From assembly GCA_021158305.1 (NCBI GenBank), contig JAGGUU010000163.1, forward strand, positions 1-17,646: a stretch of 17,646 bases of DNA. The letters are read 5' to 3'. The position numbers and the translations under genes are program-made. How positions within the stretch are numbered: position 1 is the first letter of the stretch; each line of letters starts with the position of its first letter. Below, piece by piece: positions 1 to 6,885 of this stretch. The notes below the pieces were generated by a model. That model did not search any database and was not told where the DNA came from. It was given only the letters and a program-made list of their open reading frames with translations. This DNA is from Candidatus Bathyarchaeota archaeon. GTDB taxonomy: Archaea > Thermoproteota > Bathyarchaeia > Bathyarchaeales > DTEX01.

Positions 1-239
1 AACGATACTATTGGACAATTATAGTAGCAGTAGCCGCATTGCTGGCATAATTCCTCAATGGACTCATACATGTCATGTGTGACTTCGAGTTCATGCAGTT
101 CTAATCGTTTGAAACTCTCCTCCCTGAGGATTAGGACATTGTATGGACAAACGGCTACGCATGTTCCGCAGACGGTGCACAGTCCAGGATCGATTACTTC
201 CTTCATCAGATCATCAAAGGACTTTCGACCTGCACCCAA
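1..239 (-). CDS. FrhB/FdhB-type iron-sulfur protein, N-terminal part (coenzyme F420 hydrogenase/dehydrogenase beta-subunit family)
   Basis: The gene reads leftward and is cut by the window edge, so only about 79 N-terminal residues are present. I translated it by hand. It has a first cluster motif CTVCGTCVAVCP and a second CQQCGYCYYNCP, both Cys-x2-Cys-x2-Cys-x3-Cys-Pro, the paired [4Fe-4S] arrangement at the N-terminus of FrhB/FdhB-family proteins. In that family a flavin and F420-binding domain follows and the protein passes electrons between F420 (or another carrier) and iron-sulfur partners; that part lies outside the window. I chose the TTG at 239 because GGTGA lies about 5 bases upstream. 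An in-frame TTG at 269 overlaps the stop of the short upstream ORF as TTGA and would add ten residues (MIITLFEGEK). The ferredoxin-like N-terminus is certain. The specific partner (hydrogenase, formate dehydrogenase or Fpo-like complex) cannot be told. Confidence 0.85.
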   Translation of the reverse strand, partial: MGAGRKSFDDLMKEVIDPGLCTVCGTCVAVCPYNVLILREESFKRLELHELEVTHDMYESIEELCQQCGYCYYNCPIVS

Positions 240-369
240 TTTTTCACCTTCAAATAGTGTAATGATCAAATAGTATATTTAGTGTATTTTAGTTTTAGAG
301 GTCGCCTCGAACTCTTTGCTTCCTCATCGACATCCATGAAATTCTCTATTGGATCGATTACTTCCTTCA
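187..369. repeat. Exact 19-bp direct repeat (187-205 and 351-369)
   Basis: The 19 bases GGATCGATTACTTCCTTCA occur at 187-205 and again at 351-369 on the plus strand, 164 bases apart. On the minus strand both copies encode the same residues in the same frame (KEVIDP), once inside the FrhB-like protein and once inside the 49-aa remnant. An exact 19-base match within so short a distance is unlikely by chance, so a local duplication or recombination scar is plausible. Confidence 0.7.
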
Positions 370-415
370 CTCCAGACTTCTCAATGAGACATGGGAGTTC
401 CAGAAGCAAGTCCAT
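266..415 (-). pseudogene. Possible 49-aa gene remnant between the FrhB-like gene and the small membrane protein
   Basis: A 49-codon reading frame starts at ATG 415 and stops at TGA 268-266. It has an acidic, well-formed C-terminal-looking sequence (DLLLELPCLIEKSGVKEVID, then a tail ending TKYTI). Its start lies inside the 3' end of the neighbouring small membrane protein gene in another frame, overlapping it by 35 bases. Its stop overlaps a TTG that could start the FrhB-like gene. The codons for VKEVIDP repeat, in the same frame and identical over 19 bases, codons 11-17 of the FrhB-like gene. I do not recognise a family. It could be the tail of a decayed gene, a duplicated fragment, or a real short peptide. 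No ribosome site is visible before the ATG. Confidence 0.3.
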
Positions 416-638
416 ATGTAACCCGGAGATCTGAAATTTGAGCCTGCAGTTCAGGTATTAACTTATTCTTTGATTCAAGATTATGCTGTAGACTGTTTAC
501 TTGCTCTTTTAAATGATTGATCTGATGCTCATACTTTGAGATGTCTGCTCCTTTAGGCGCAACTGAAAATCCAAATATAACACCAAAAATTAAGCCTACA
601 ATTAGGCCGATCACTAGCCCCTTTTTTATGTCAGACAT
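381..638 (-). CDS. Small membrane-anchored coiled-coil protein, unknown function
   Basis: The 85-aa product has a short basic N-terminus (MSDIKKG), one strongly hydrophobic Gly/Ile/Val-rich segment at about residues 8-27, and then a predicted coiled coil at about 35-70 rich in Gln, Asn, Leu and Lys with repeated IxxLxxQ spacing. The predicted topology is a single-pass anchor with the coil on one face of the membrane. The ATG at 638 is preceded by a purine-rich GGGGATGGG stretch at about 9 bases, which could serve as a ribosome site. I do not recognise the family; anchored coiled-coil proteins of this size are common in archaea and are usually left hypothetical. It lies just upstream of the FrhB-like gene on the same strand, so co-transcription is possible. 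Confidence 0.6.
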   Translation of the reverse strand: MSDIKKGLVIGLIVGLIFGVIFGFSVAPKGADISKYEHQINHLKEQVNSLQHNLESKNKLIPELQAQISDLRVTYGLASGTPMSH

Positions 639-906
639 GACGGCCCATCCCCGATAGTTTAGGCCGACGCATACAAGCCTTCATGGCAAAGATGACCTAA
701 AATTTTCTGATAAAAAGGGATGTTCCATCAGAGCCTTGCGCTGGTAATTAACAGATTAAACTTTCGTCTTCTTTGAATTTCTATTCTGAAAGCCGGTAGA
801 ACATTCTTGCGATCACTGAAAATCGATTAAAGCACACTTCTGCGGGTCATTGAAGATGGAGAAAAATTCTAATACTCGCCAAACTTTAATGGTTGTGATT
901 ACGGCC
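639..906. other. Divergent intergenic region with no recognised gene
   Basis: This stretch separates the leftward small membrane protein from the rightward amidohydrolase pair and should hold both promoters. I see no clear TATA box, hairpin or RNA gene. Weak A/T-rich candidates for the rightward genes lie near 771-790, 823-832 and 882-889. The last 57 bases are open in frame with the downstream gene, from TTG 850, but the residues they would encode do not look like the family. Confidence 0.4.
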
Positions 907-1632
907 TTGAAGATTGCTGATGTCAACACGGTCTTCGGCTTCTTTCCTAAGCGTAAGATAGATTGTTCCCTTGAGAGGCTCATATCGCTTATTGAGAAGT
1001 ATCGCATAAGTAAGGTTTTGACGATCTCGCTCAAATCTGCCTTCTATGATCATGTAGAGGGGAACGAAGAGACTCTGAGAGCCTGTAATGGAGATTCAAG
1101 ACTAATACCTGTAGCCTCCGTGGATCCAAGAGCCTATTTAGGCGGGCTAGATGAGATTGAAGAGCTGAGAAAAAGGGGATTTAGAGCCGTCAGATTGTTC
1201 ACGGAGTTTCAGAGTTACCCCCTCGATTATGCGCCTCTGCTCAAGCTATTTAAGAACTTGGAGGGCATGGATCTCCCATTACTGATTTATAATACAGGTT
1301 ATGGTTTAATGACAAAAATAGCGAGGGAGACTAGGGGAAGAGGCTATCCGGTTATTATGCTTGGCTGCTCTTACAGTGCATTAAGCGAGTTCATAGTCCT
1401 GTCCAGAGAGAATCCGCATTTATACATAGAGACAAGCCTACTAGATACTCCTGATGCCTTTGAACTTCTCACTAGAAAGGTAGGTTCGTCACGCATTATA
1501 TTCGGCTCAGGCATCCCCCTAAATTATTTCGAATCATCTTATCTTATGGTTGAGAGGGCGGAGATCTCTGAGCATGATAAAGAGCTCATCTTGTATTATA
1601 ATCTCGAAGATTTACTGAAGGGGTTCCCATGA
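907..1632 (+). CDS. Amidohydrolase-fold protein lacking all metal ligands (probable pseudoenzyme)
   Basis: From TTG 907 the product is 241 aa and follows the fold of the next gene's protein along its whole length. I chose TTG 907 because the partner protein also begins a few residues before strand 1; the frame is open upstream, with alternative starts at TTG 850, ATG 856 and ATG 889. At the five positions where amidohydrolase-2 enzymes bind metal it has other residues. The strand-1 HxH is Asn7-x-Val9 (DVNTVFG), the strand-5 His is Tyr128, the strand-6 His is Cys154 (GCSYS), and the strand-8 Asp is Gly202 (GSGIP). The fold landmarks around these sites are kept. The stop overlaps the next start as ATGA, so the two are translationally coupled. 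I infer a non-catalytic or binding partner. A true enzyme using other residues cannot be excluded. Confidence 0.85.
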   Translation: MKIADVNTVFGFFPKRKIDCSLERLISLIEKYRISKVLTISLKSAFYDHVEGNEETLRACNGDSRLIPVASVDPRAYLGGLDEIEELRKRGFRAVRLFTEFQSYPLDYAPLLKLFKNLEGMDLPLLIYNTGYGLMTKIARETRGRGYPVIMLGCSYSALSEFIVLSRENPHLYIETSLLDTPDAFELLTRKVGSSRIIFGSGIPLNYFESSYLMVERAEISEHDKELILYYNLEDLLKGFP

Positions 1633-2384
1633 GCATCCCTATAATAGATGCGCATGCACATTACGGAAAGTGGTTCTTCCCGATATATGCAAGTGATATG
1701 CGTAGCATCAAGGATCTGATGTTGCGCTTCAACATGAAGGCTGCAATCTTCTCCTCCAGCAAGGCCATAGTATATAATCTCATAGAGGGAAATAGGGAAC
1801 TCTTCCAATCCCTGGATCCTTCATCTGGTATCTATGGTTATGTAACCGTAAATCCAAATTACTTAGAACTCTCAAAGGGCGAGATCAAAAGGTATCTTGA
1901 ACTTCCGGAGTTTCGCGGAGTCAAATTTCACACAACATACTCCGGGGTTCCAATAGATTCCAAAGAATTTAGAGAATTGATCGAATACGCTGAGCCTTAC
2001 GATAAGCCTTTCCTGCTCCATACATATAGCCAAAAGGACGTGAGGGATGTGGAGAACTTAGCTAAGCGATTCGGAGGAGTCAAGTTTATCATGGGCCATA
2101 TGGGAGGAACAGAGGCTTCATGGACTGGTAAAAACTGGAAATCGGCAATATCAGCTGCATCCGAGTACTCAAATATTTACCTAGAAATATGCATGACCCG
2201 TCTGGAGGCTGGCAAGGTCGAGGAGGCAGTAGAGAGAGCTGGAAGTCAAAGAATCTTGTATGGAAGTGACATGACACTTCTAAATCCAGCGCATACAATC
2301 GGGATGATAATGAGCTCGGAAATAAGTAAGGAGGATAAGGAGAGGATATTCTACATTAATGCAAAGAGACTATTCAAGATCTAA
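1629..2384 (+). CDS. Amidohydrolase family 2 metal-dependent hydrolase/decarboxylase
   Basis: This 251-aa TIM-barrel hydrolase carries the complete amidohydrolase ligand set. His9 and His11 lie in DAHAHYG on strand 1, His131 in LLHTYS, His157 in MGHMGG, and Asp214 in YGSDM on strand 8. Members of this family (COG2159-like) hydrolyse lactones or amides or decarboxylate aromatic acids; the substrate cannot be read from the sequence. The ATG overlaps the stop of the upstream paralogue by four bases (ATGA), giving coupled synthesis and suggesting a heteromer with the ligand-less paralogue. The sugar-acid genes downstream make a lactonase or ring-opening role possible, but that is inference from position only. 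Confidence 0.88.
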   Translation: MSIPIIDAHAHYGKWFFPIYASDMRSIKDLMLRFNMKAAIFSSSKAIVYNLIEGNRELFQSLDPSSGIYGYVTVNPNYLELSKGEIKRYLELPEFRGVKFHTTYSGVPIDSKEFRELIEYAEPYDKPFLLHTYSQKDVRDVENLAKRFGGVKFIMGHMGGTEASWTGKNWKSAISAASEYSNIYLEICMTRLEAGKVEEAVERAGSQRILYGSDMTLLNPAHTIGMIMSSEISKEDKERIFYINAKRLFKI

Positions 2385-2423
2385 TCCAGCTAGGCAAGAG
2401 CGCACAAGCCCAAGAGAGCATCT

Positions 2424-2534
2424 ATGAGCATAATCCAGAAGCCAGCGCAAGCAAGTCTGATTCCAGAATACATGACATGGATCTCCGCAGCAGCAATAAT
2501 GGCCATAATAATCTACGCATACCTAAAAGACTGA
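2424..2534 (+). pseudogene. 36-aa C-terminal membrane-anchor remnant (or tiny membrane protein)
   Basis: A 36-codon frame from ATG 2424 to TGA 2532-2534 encodes a short polar stretch (MSIIQKPAQASLIPEYM) followed by a hydrophobic helix of about 16 residues (TWISAAAIMAIIIYAY) and a charged end (LKD). This is the architecture of the C-terminal anchor of archaeal cell-surface solute-binding or S-layer-associated proteins, without the body of the protein. An in-frame TAG lies about 39 bases upstream, and no ribosome site is evident. I infer the tail of a deleted substrate-binding protein, possibly the transporter once linked to the neighbouring catabolic genes. A genuine small membrane protein remains possible. 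Confidence 0.4.
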
Positions 2535-2695
2535 AACGAAAATATGGAAAGTGAGCCATTTTAAAGCAAAGGATTTGAACTTTTAGTTTGAATCCCGCAT
2601 ACGGTGCCACACTAACAGTTTGATTTTTCCTCTCTGGACCCGATTATAGAATCCATAGCTGCGGATAGGTTTACCATCCGCGTCAGAACAAGATA
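2535..2695. other. Intergenic region between converging genes
   Basis: This A/T-rich spacer lies between the membrane-anchor remnant and the 3' end of the leftward PfkB kinase gene. It holds a short inverted repeat at 2661-2681 (GCGGAT, 9-base loop, ATCCGC) 15 bases beyond the kinase stop. No T tract follows it on the minus strand, so I rate it only as a weak candidate 3'-end hairpin. I see no gene here. Confidence 0.4.
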
Positions 2696-3610
2696 TCACT
2701 TGATGTTTCTCGGAGGATTCCTCCTCAGACGTCTTAAAACTTCTTCTCTAGTGGGCATTGTGGACGTTCCTAATCCCTCTATTACAAATGATGCGGCTCC
2801 AGAGGCGAAGAGGGCGGACCATTCCGGATCTCCGGTTCTCAGATACTCAACGATGAAGCCTGCTACGTATGTGTCTCCGGCGCCCGTTAAATCCACTATT
2901 TTATCTGGAGGAATAGCTGGTATCCTCTTCACCTTTCCGTTATAGCATAAAGTTGATCCCCTTCCTCCCTGTGTTACTAAGATTATCTCTGAGCCGAGAT
3001 CGTTAAGTATCTGAGCAGCTGCCTCAACATTTGATTTTCCAGTCATTATCTTCGCCTCTTCTTCATCACACTTCAAGATGTTGACGTGAGGCAGAATGTT
3101 CTCCATCTCCTTCCAAGCGCGTAGCTTTATGGAAAGATCTTTCTCTCTTTTTCTGCAGTACCCTTGGGCATCCAATGCTGTAAGTATTCCCTTCTCATGG
3201 ATAGACTTTATTATCTCATATGAGACTTCATGATAGACAGGTCCGAAATGGAAGCATCTCGAGCTAAAATATTTTTCTGGGATATCCCTACATTCTATGC
3301 TTTCGGCGCAGTTTAGAAGCCTCTGCGTTCTTTTTCCTTTTTCATCATATATGTTTTCAAATATTGTTGTGCCGCTTCTTGTAATCGATAGGCCTGAAAG
3401 ATCGACGCCTGCCTTCCTGAAGGAGTCTAGATATCCTCTCTGAAAGTCATCGCCAACCTTCGACACCACGCCTACCTTGGCTCCAAGCCTCGCCGCTGCA
3501 ATCGACGTATAGGTAGATACGCCGCCCATTGCTTCCCGCGTCTTCTCTCCGGCTCTCGATATTAAGTCGAGCGTTATATGCCCAACGACTATGAGGTCGA
3601 ATCTTGACAT
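2696..3610 (-). CDS. PfkB-family carbohydrate kinase, candidate myo-inositol kinase
   Basis: This 304-aa ribokinase-fold kinase transfers phosphate from ATP to a sugar or cyclitol hydroxyl in the cytoplasm. Visible landmarks are the substrate-side Gly-Gly at 29-30 (MGGVSTYTS), the TTIFENIY lid strand at about 81-88, and the PfkB signature DLTGAGDTYVAGF at 240-252 with catalytic-base Asp246. The segments TALDAQGY (144-151) and the AWKEMENIL region (about 165-173) resemble what I recall of T. maritima TM0415, the kinase in that organism's inositol cluster, and the archaeal myo-inositol 3-kinase group. The ATG at 3610 has GAGG about 8 bases upstream. The gene is divergent from the iolN-like operon and shares a short promoter region with it, consistent with one pathway. 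A 2-keto-3-deoxygluconate or nucleoside kinase is the main alternative. Confidence 0.85.
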   Translation of the reverse strand: MSRFDLIVVGHITLDLISRAGEKTREAMGGVSTYTSIAAARLGAKVGVVSKVGDDFQRGYLDSFRKAGVDLSGLSITRSGTTIFENIYDEKGKRTQRLLNCAESIECRDIPEKYFSSRCFHFGPVYHEVSYEIIKSIHEKGILTALDAQGYCRKREKDLSIKLRAWKEMENILPHVNILKCDEEEAKIMTGKSNVEAAAQILNDLGSEIILVTQGGRGSTLCYNGKVKRIPAIPPDKIVDLTGAGDTYVAGFIVEYLRTGDPEWSALFASGAASFVIEGLGTSTMPTREEVLRRLRRNPPRNIK

Positions 3611-3732
3611 AGCGGGTTCCTCATATAACGGTTTATAGAAAAGTAATAATCCTTATAAATAAGTTTATAATCGTCTCTTACTGATGCTTGGGGTGTTGAA
3701 TTTTGAGATGGGTTTTCCCTCAGGAGGGACAT
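3611..3732. promoter_or_regulatory. Divergent promoter region for the kinase and the iolN-like operon
   Basis: Two oppositely directed TATA boxes sit side by side. TTTATAAGG on the minus strand at 3660-3652 would start transcription about 20 bases before the kinase ATG. TTTATAA on the plus strand at 3664-3670 would start about 40 bases before the hydrolase ATG. The perfect inverted repeat CTTAT-AA-ATAAG at 3652-3663 overlaps the minus TATA box and abuts the plus one, so a single bound regulator could shut both promoters. A strong ribosome site, GGAGG at 3723-3727, lies 5 bases before ATG 3733. Confidence 0.6.
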
Positions 3733-4665
3733 ATGGATAAAGCAAGCGGAATATACTTCCAAAACATGACCGCTAAAGAAGTCGAGGAGAGGTTGAAGAA
3801 GAACGATCTTATAATAATTCCTATCGGAAGCACCGAAAATCATGGCCCTCATGCATGTTTCGGCGAAGACACCTTTCTGGTGACGAGGATGGCTGAGCTC
3901 GTGGCTCAGAAGACGGGATGCACGGTCGCCCAGCCGATATGGTATGGCTCGCATCCATACCATCACATGGGAATGCCTGGAACAATAATCGTGGATGACG
4001 ATGTCTTCAAGGCTCTAATAAGATCCGTCATGGCTGGATTCTGGAACGCGGGATTTAGGAAGCAGATTCTGCTGAACGGACACGGCCAAGAATATGTGAT
4101 TCCCTCAGCGATCCATCAATTTGCCAAGCGATACCAGGTGCCCGGAATATTCATCAACTTGAACTGGTACCATGCCATCCCGCAGTACGTCAAGGATAAA
4201 AAGCATGGAGGCCCCTTCGAGACTCCGTTCATACATGCTGATGAATGTGAAACATCCTATAGCCTAGCGTTGTTCCCTGAAATGATAAAGATGGAGTATG
4301 CGGTTGACACTACGCCTAGGGGCTATCTGCCGGAGAAGCATATAGACAAGGCTGGCTGCGTCTATCAGAGGCCACTCAGGTGGTATGACCATGTTGGATG
4401 CGGCCCAATAGAGGTCTTCGCATATCCGGCTGGATGCGTTGGGAGGGCGACGCTTGCGAAGGCTGAGAAGGCTAAGGAGGGGCTGGAGCATCTCCTCGAC
4501 TATATGGTTGAGCTAGTGAACGATATCATGAAGAGGTTCCCGCCCGGGAAGCTTCCGCCAATTGAGGAGATAACTCAAAGGCCTCGGGAAGAGATAGAGG
4601 CTGTACTCAAAGGTCCCTTAGCGAAAGGAGGCCGAAGCATATATACGCTGGCCTATCCGCCGTGA
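3733..4665 (+). CDS. iolN: Creatininase-family hydrolase, IolN-like (3-dehydro-scyllo-inosose hydrolase candidate)
   Basis: The 310-aa product has the creatininase-family metal site: Glu35 and His37 in GSTENHGPH, Asp46 in GED, His117 in LNGHGQ, and Glu173 in HADECETS. In the Thermotoga maritima inositol pathway a hydrolase at this step (IolN, TM0413) opens the ring of the diketo-inositol made by IolM and yields 5-keto-L-gluconate. The specific call here rests mainly on context: the next gene is a close IolM relative and an IolO relative follows two genes later. I chose ATG 3733 for the GGAGG ribosome site 5 bases upstream; the frame continues upstream to a TTG at 3703, which lacks support. 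It heads a plus-strand operon. The next gene's ribosome site begins within 2 bases of its stop. Family membership is secure; substrate is inferred. Confidence 0.8.
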   Translation: MDKASGIYFQNMTAKEVEERLKKNDLIIIPIGSTENHGPHACFGEDTFLVTRMAELVAQKTGCTVAQPIWYGSHPYHHMGMPGTIIVDDDVFKALIRSVMAGFWNAGFRKQILLNGHGQEYVIPSAIHQFAKRYQVPGIFINLNWYHAIPQYVKDKKHGGPFETPFIHADECETSYSLALFPEMIKMEYAVDTTPRGYLPEKHIDKAGCVYQRPLRWYDHVGCGPIEVFAYPAGCVGRATLAKAEKAKEGLEHLLDYMVELVNDIMKRFPPGKLPPIEEITQRPREEIEAVLKGPLAKGGRSIYTLAYPP

Positions 4666-4678
4666 AGAGGTGTATAAA

Positions 4679-5854
4679 ATGAAGGCTCTGAGATTATATG
4701 CCTCGAAAGAGCCTAGGCCTGGATACAAATTTACAGAGATGGAACTAAAGACTGGTAAGGTTATTGAGGGATCCAAGGTATGGAGATACCCGAAGCTTAA
4801 AGTCGAGGACGTAGAGAAGCCGAAGATTGGGCCCAAGGACCTTCTTATACGCGTAAAGGCATGCGGGATCTGCGGCTCAGATATTCACTTCTATGAAACT
4901 GACGAGGATGGATACATGCTATATCCGGGCCTAACGAAGTTTCCATGCACAATAGGCCATGAATTCTCAGGAGTCGTTGAGGAAGTAGGAAGCGAAGTTA
5001 AAGGCTTCAAGGTTGGAGACTCGGTTACATCTGAGGAGATGCTCTGGTGCGGCGAATGCATTCCCTGCAGGAATGGACTGCCAAATCACTGCGTGAATCT
5101 TGAGGAGCTAGGTTTCACCGTTGACGGAGCTATGGCGGAATACGTCAAAGTAGGGGCTAAATATTGCTGGAAGATAGATTCCCTCTTCGACGTCTATAAG
5201 TCTGAGGAGGAAGCTTACGAGGCCGGCGCCTTGGTAGAGCCTACCTCAGTAGCCTACAACGCAATATTCATAAGAGCCGGAGGATTCAAGCCCGGAGCCT
5301 ATGTAGTCGTATATGGAGCTGGTCCCATAGGCTTAGCGGCAATCCAGCTGGTCAAAGCAGCCGGCGCGTCCAAGATTATAGTCTTTGAGGTTATGCCTGA
5401 AAGAATCGCTCTGGCGAAGAAGATTGGCGCTGACTACGTTTTAAATCCATTAGAGCTGGAGAAGAGCGGAACATCACCATCTGAGAAAGTTATGGAACTA
5501 ACAGATAATATGGGCGCGGATATCCAAGTTGAGGCAGCAGGTGCCCCTACAAAGACACTTCCTGAAATGGAGAAGTCAATGGCGGTGAACGGTAAGATCG
5601 CTTGGATAGGAAGAGCGGCGAAGGCTGCTCCAATAACGATGGAGCGCTTCCAGACTAGGAGGGGACAGATATTCGGCTCGCAGGGACACTCCGGCCACGG
5701 GGTATTCCAGAATGTGATCAGACTCATGGCATCCCAGAGAATAGACATGACGAAGATAATCACTAAGAGGTTTCCGTTGGAGGAAGGCGTGGAGGCGATA
5801 AAGGAAGCCTCAAAGAGAATCGATGCTAAGATACTCATAAAGCCTGGTGGATGA
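4679..5854 (+). CDS. iolM: Zinc-dependent NAD dehydrogenase, IolM-like (scyllo-inosose 3-dehydrogenase candidate)
   Basis: This 391-aa medium-chain dehydrogenase has catalytic zinc ligands Cys65 (CGICGSD), His94-Glu95 (GHEF) and Glu187 (VEP). It has four structural-zinc cysteines at 124, 127, 130 and 138, and a Rossmann GAGPIG at 213-218. Acidic Glu237 after strand 2 favours NAD over NADP. The unusually long N-terminus with SKVWRYPKL and the TDEDGYMLYPGLTKFP, EEMLWCGEC and GFTVDGAMAEYVKV blocks closely match my recollection of T. maritima TM0412 (IolM), which oxidises 2-keto-myo-inositol. Near its end QIFGSQGHSGHGVF is also shared. I chose ATG 4679, with GAGGTG ending 6 bases upstream, over GTG 4670, because MKALRLYASKEPRP aligns with the TM0412 start. 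It follows the iolN-like gene by 13 bases and its stop overlaps ATG 5851 of the next frame. Confidence 0.85.
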   Translation: MKALRLYASKEPRPGYKFTEMELKTGKVIEGSKVWRYPKLKVEDVEKPKIGPKDLLIRVKACGICGSDIHFYETDEDGYMLYPGLTKFPCTIGHEFSGVVEEVGSEVKGFKVGDSVTSEEMLWCGECIPCRNGLPNHCVNLEELGFTVDGAMAEYVKVGAKYCWKIDSLFDVYKSEEEAYEAGALVEPTSVAYNAIFIRAGGFKPGAYVVVYGAGPIGLAAIQLVKAAGASKIIVFEVMPERIALAKKIGADYVLNPLELEKSGTSPSEKVMELTDNMGADIQVEAAGAPTKTLPEMEKSMAVNGKIAWIGRAAKAAPITMERFQTRRGQIFGSQGHSGHGVFQNVIRLMASQRIDMTKIITKRFPLEEGVEAIKEASKRIDAKILIKPGG

Positions 5855-5856
5855 TT

Positions 5857-6885
5857 ATGAAGAAGATGCTTGCTGTAGTCTTCCATGGAGTTGATAAGGG
5901 ATACAGGATAGAGAAGGTCGATGTTCCTTCAGTAAAGGGAGACTATGACGTTCTAATAGAAGTTAAGCTGGCCGGTCTCTGCGGAACAGATCCCGCGATA
6001 CTTGAAGGCCGTCACCCAGCATCTCCGCCTGTGATCCTTGGACATGAATACACCGGCGAAGTTGTTGATGTCGGAGACAAAGTGAAGAATGTTGATGTAG
6101 GAGACCACGTCGTGGTAGATCCAAATATAAAATGTGGCAAATGCTACTACTGCAGAATAGGCAAGGAGAACCTATGCGAGAACATGACCACGCTCGGCAT
6201 ATACATTAACGGCGGATTCACAAAATATAATGTCGCACCTGAAACCGCTGTATACAAGATACGCGATGATATGAGGTGGCGGGACGCCGTCCTCGTAGAG
6301 CCCGTATCATGCGCCGTAAATGGGGTTATGCGGGCTAACGTAAAAGTTGGGGATGCAGTTGCGATAATAGGCGCCGGGCCTATGGGGCTCATATGGACGC
6401 AGCTAGTGAAGCACAGGGGTGCTGGGCCAATAATCGTTAGCGATCTCGTGGAGAAGAGACTGAAGATGGCTAAGAAGCTAGGCGCGGACATAACTGTGAA
6501 TCCGAGGGAGGAGGATTTCATCGAGGCTGTGAAGAACGCCACGGATGGAAGAATGGCTGACGTATGCGTAGAGGTTGTCGGCTCACCAGCCACGGTTGAG
6601 CAAGCAATACGCGCCACAGGATATGGAGGCAGAACGGTGATTTTCGGAACTACAAAGAAGGGACTTAAAGTCCCAATTGAACCTTACAGCGTAATGAGAT
6701 ATGAGAAAGAGATAATCGGATCTTTCATCGCTAATCACACTTTCCTTCCAGCGATCGCCGCGATGTATGAGCGTATAGTTAATTCAGATATGCTGATCAC
6801 GCATGAATTCTCGCTGGATCAGTTCGGAGAGGCCTTGGAAGCTCACAAGTCCGGAGAAGCGATAAAGATCGTTCTAAAACCATAA
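5857..6885 (+). CDS. Second zinc-dependent medium-chain alcohol/polyol dehydrogenase
   Basis: The 342-aa product has catalytic Cys42 (LCGTD), His63-Glu64 (GHEY) and Glu149 (VEP), structural-zinc cysteines 93, 96, 99 and 107, and GAGPMG at 172-177. Asp196 after strand 2 indicates NAD specificity. It is of ordinary length for the sorbitol/threonine dehydrogenase group, unlike the long IolM-type neighbour. No IolG-type (GFO/IDH/MocA) inositol dehydrogenase is in the window, so this enzyme could supply the first oxidation of the cyclitol or, alternatively, reduce tagaturonate to altronate at the end of the route; both are inference. I chose ATG 5857 because GGTGG at 5846-5850 lies 6 bases upstream. 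ATG 5851 overlaps the previous stop as ATGA and is possible. Confidence 0.85.
   Translation: MKKMLAVVFHGVDKGYRIEKVDVPSVKGDYDVLIEVKLAGLCGTDPAILEGRHPASPPVILGHEYTGEVVDVGDKVKNVDVGDHVVVDPNIKCGKCYYCRIGKENLCENMTTLGIYINGGFTKYNVAPETAVYKIRDDMRWRDAVLVEPVSCAVNGVMRANVKVGDAVAIIGAGPMGLIWTQLVKHRGAGPIIVSDLVEKRLKMAKKLGADITVNPREEDFIEAVKNATDGRMADVCVEVVGSPATVEQAIRATGYGGRTVIFGTTKKGLKVPIEPYSVMRYEKEIIGSFIANHTFLPAIAAMYERIVNSDMLITHEFSLDQFGEALEAHKSGEAIKIVLKP

Noticed and set aside
58..273. 71-codon plus-strand frame at the left edge.
   Set aside because: It is the antisense of the FrhB-like N-terminus, whose paired cysteine motifs on the minus strand are decisive.
2570..2630. tRNA-like T-arm sequences on both strands (GTTCAAATCC on the minus strand, TTTGAATCCCGC on the plus strand).
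   Set aside because: The T stem has a mismatch, and no matching acceptor, D or anticodon arms can be found within 90 bases, so this is neither a tRNA nor a convincing integration remnant.
2661..2681. Inverted repeat GCGGAT-N9-ATCCGC as a terminator for the kinase gene.
   Set aside because: The stem is only 6 bp and no T tract follows on the minus strand, so it is noted only as a weak hairpin.
3703..3732. Upstream extension of the iolN-like gene to TTG 3703.
   Set aside because: The segment contains the GGAGG ribosome site for ATG 3733 and the extra residues (MRWVFPQEGH) do not resemble the family.
5434..5886. 150-codon minus-strand frame across the end of the IolM-like gene.
   Set aside because: It is a mirror frame of a well-supported dehydrogenase gene with conserved motifs throughout; the minus-strand translation has none.
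6147..6617. 156-codon minus-strand frame within the second dehydrogenase gene.
   Set aside because: It is antisense to conserved zinc-binding and Rossmann motifs and shows no domain of its own.
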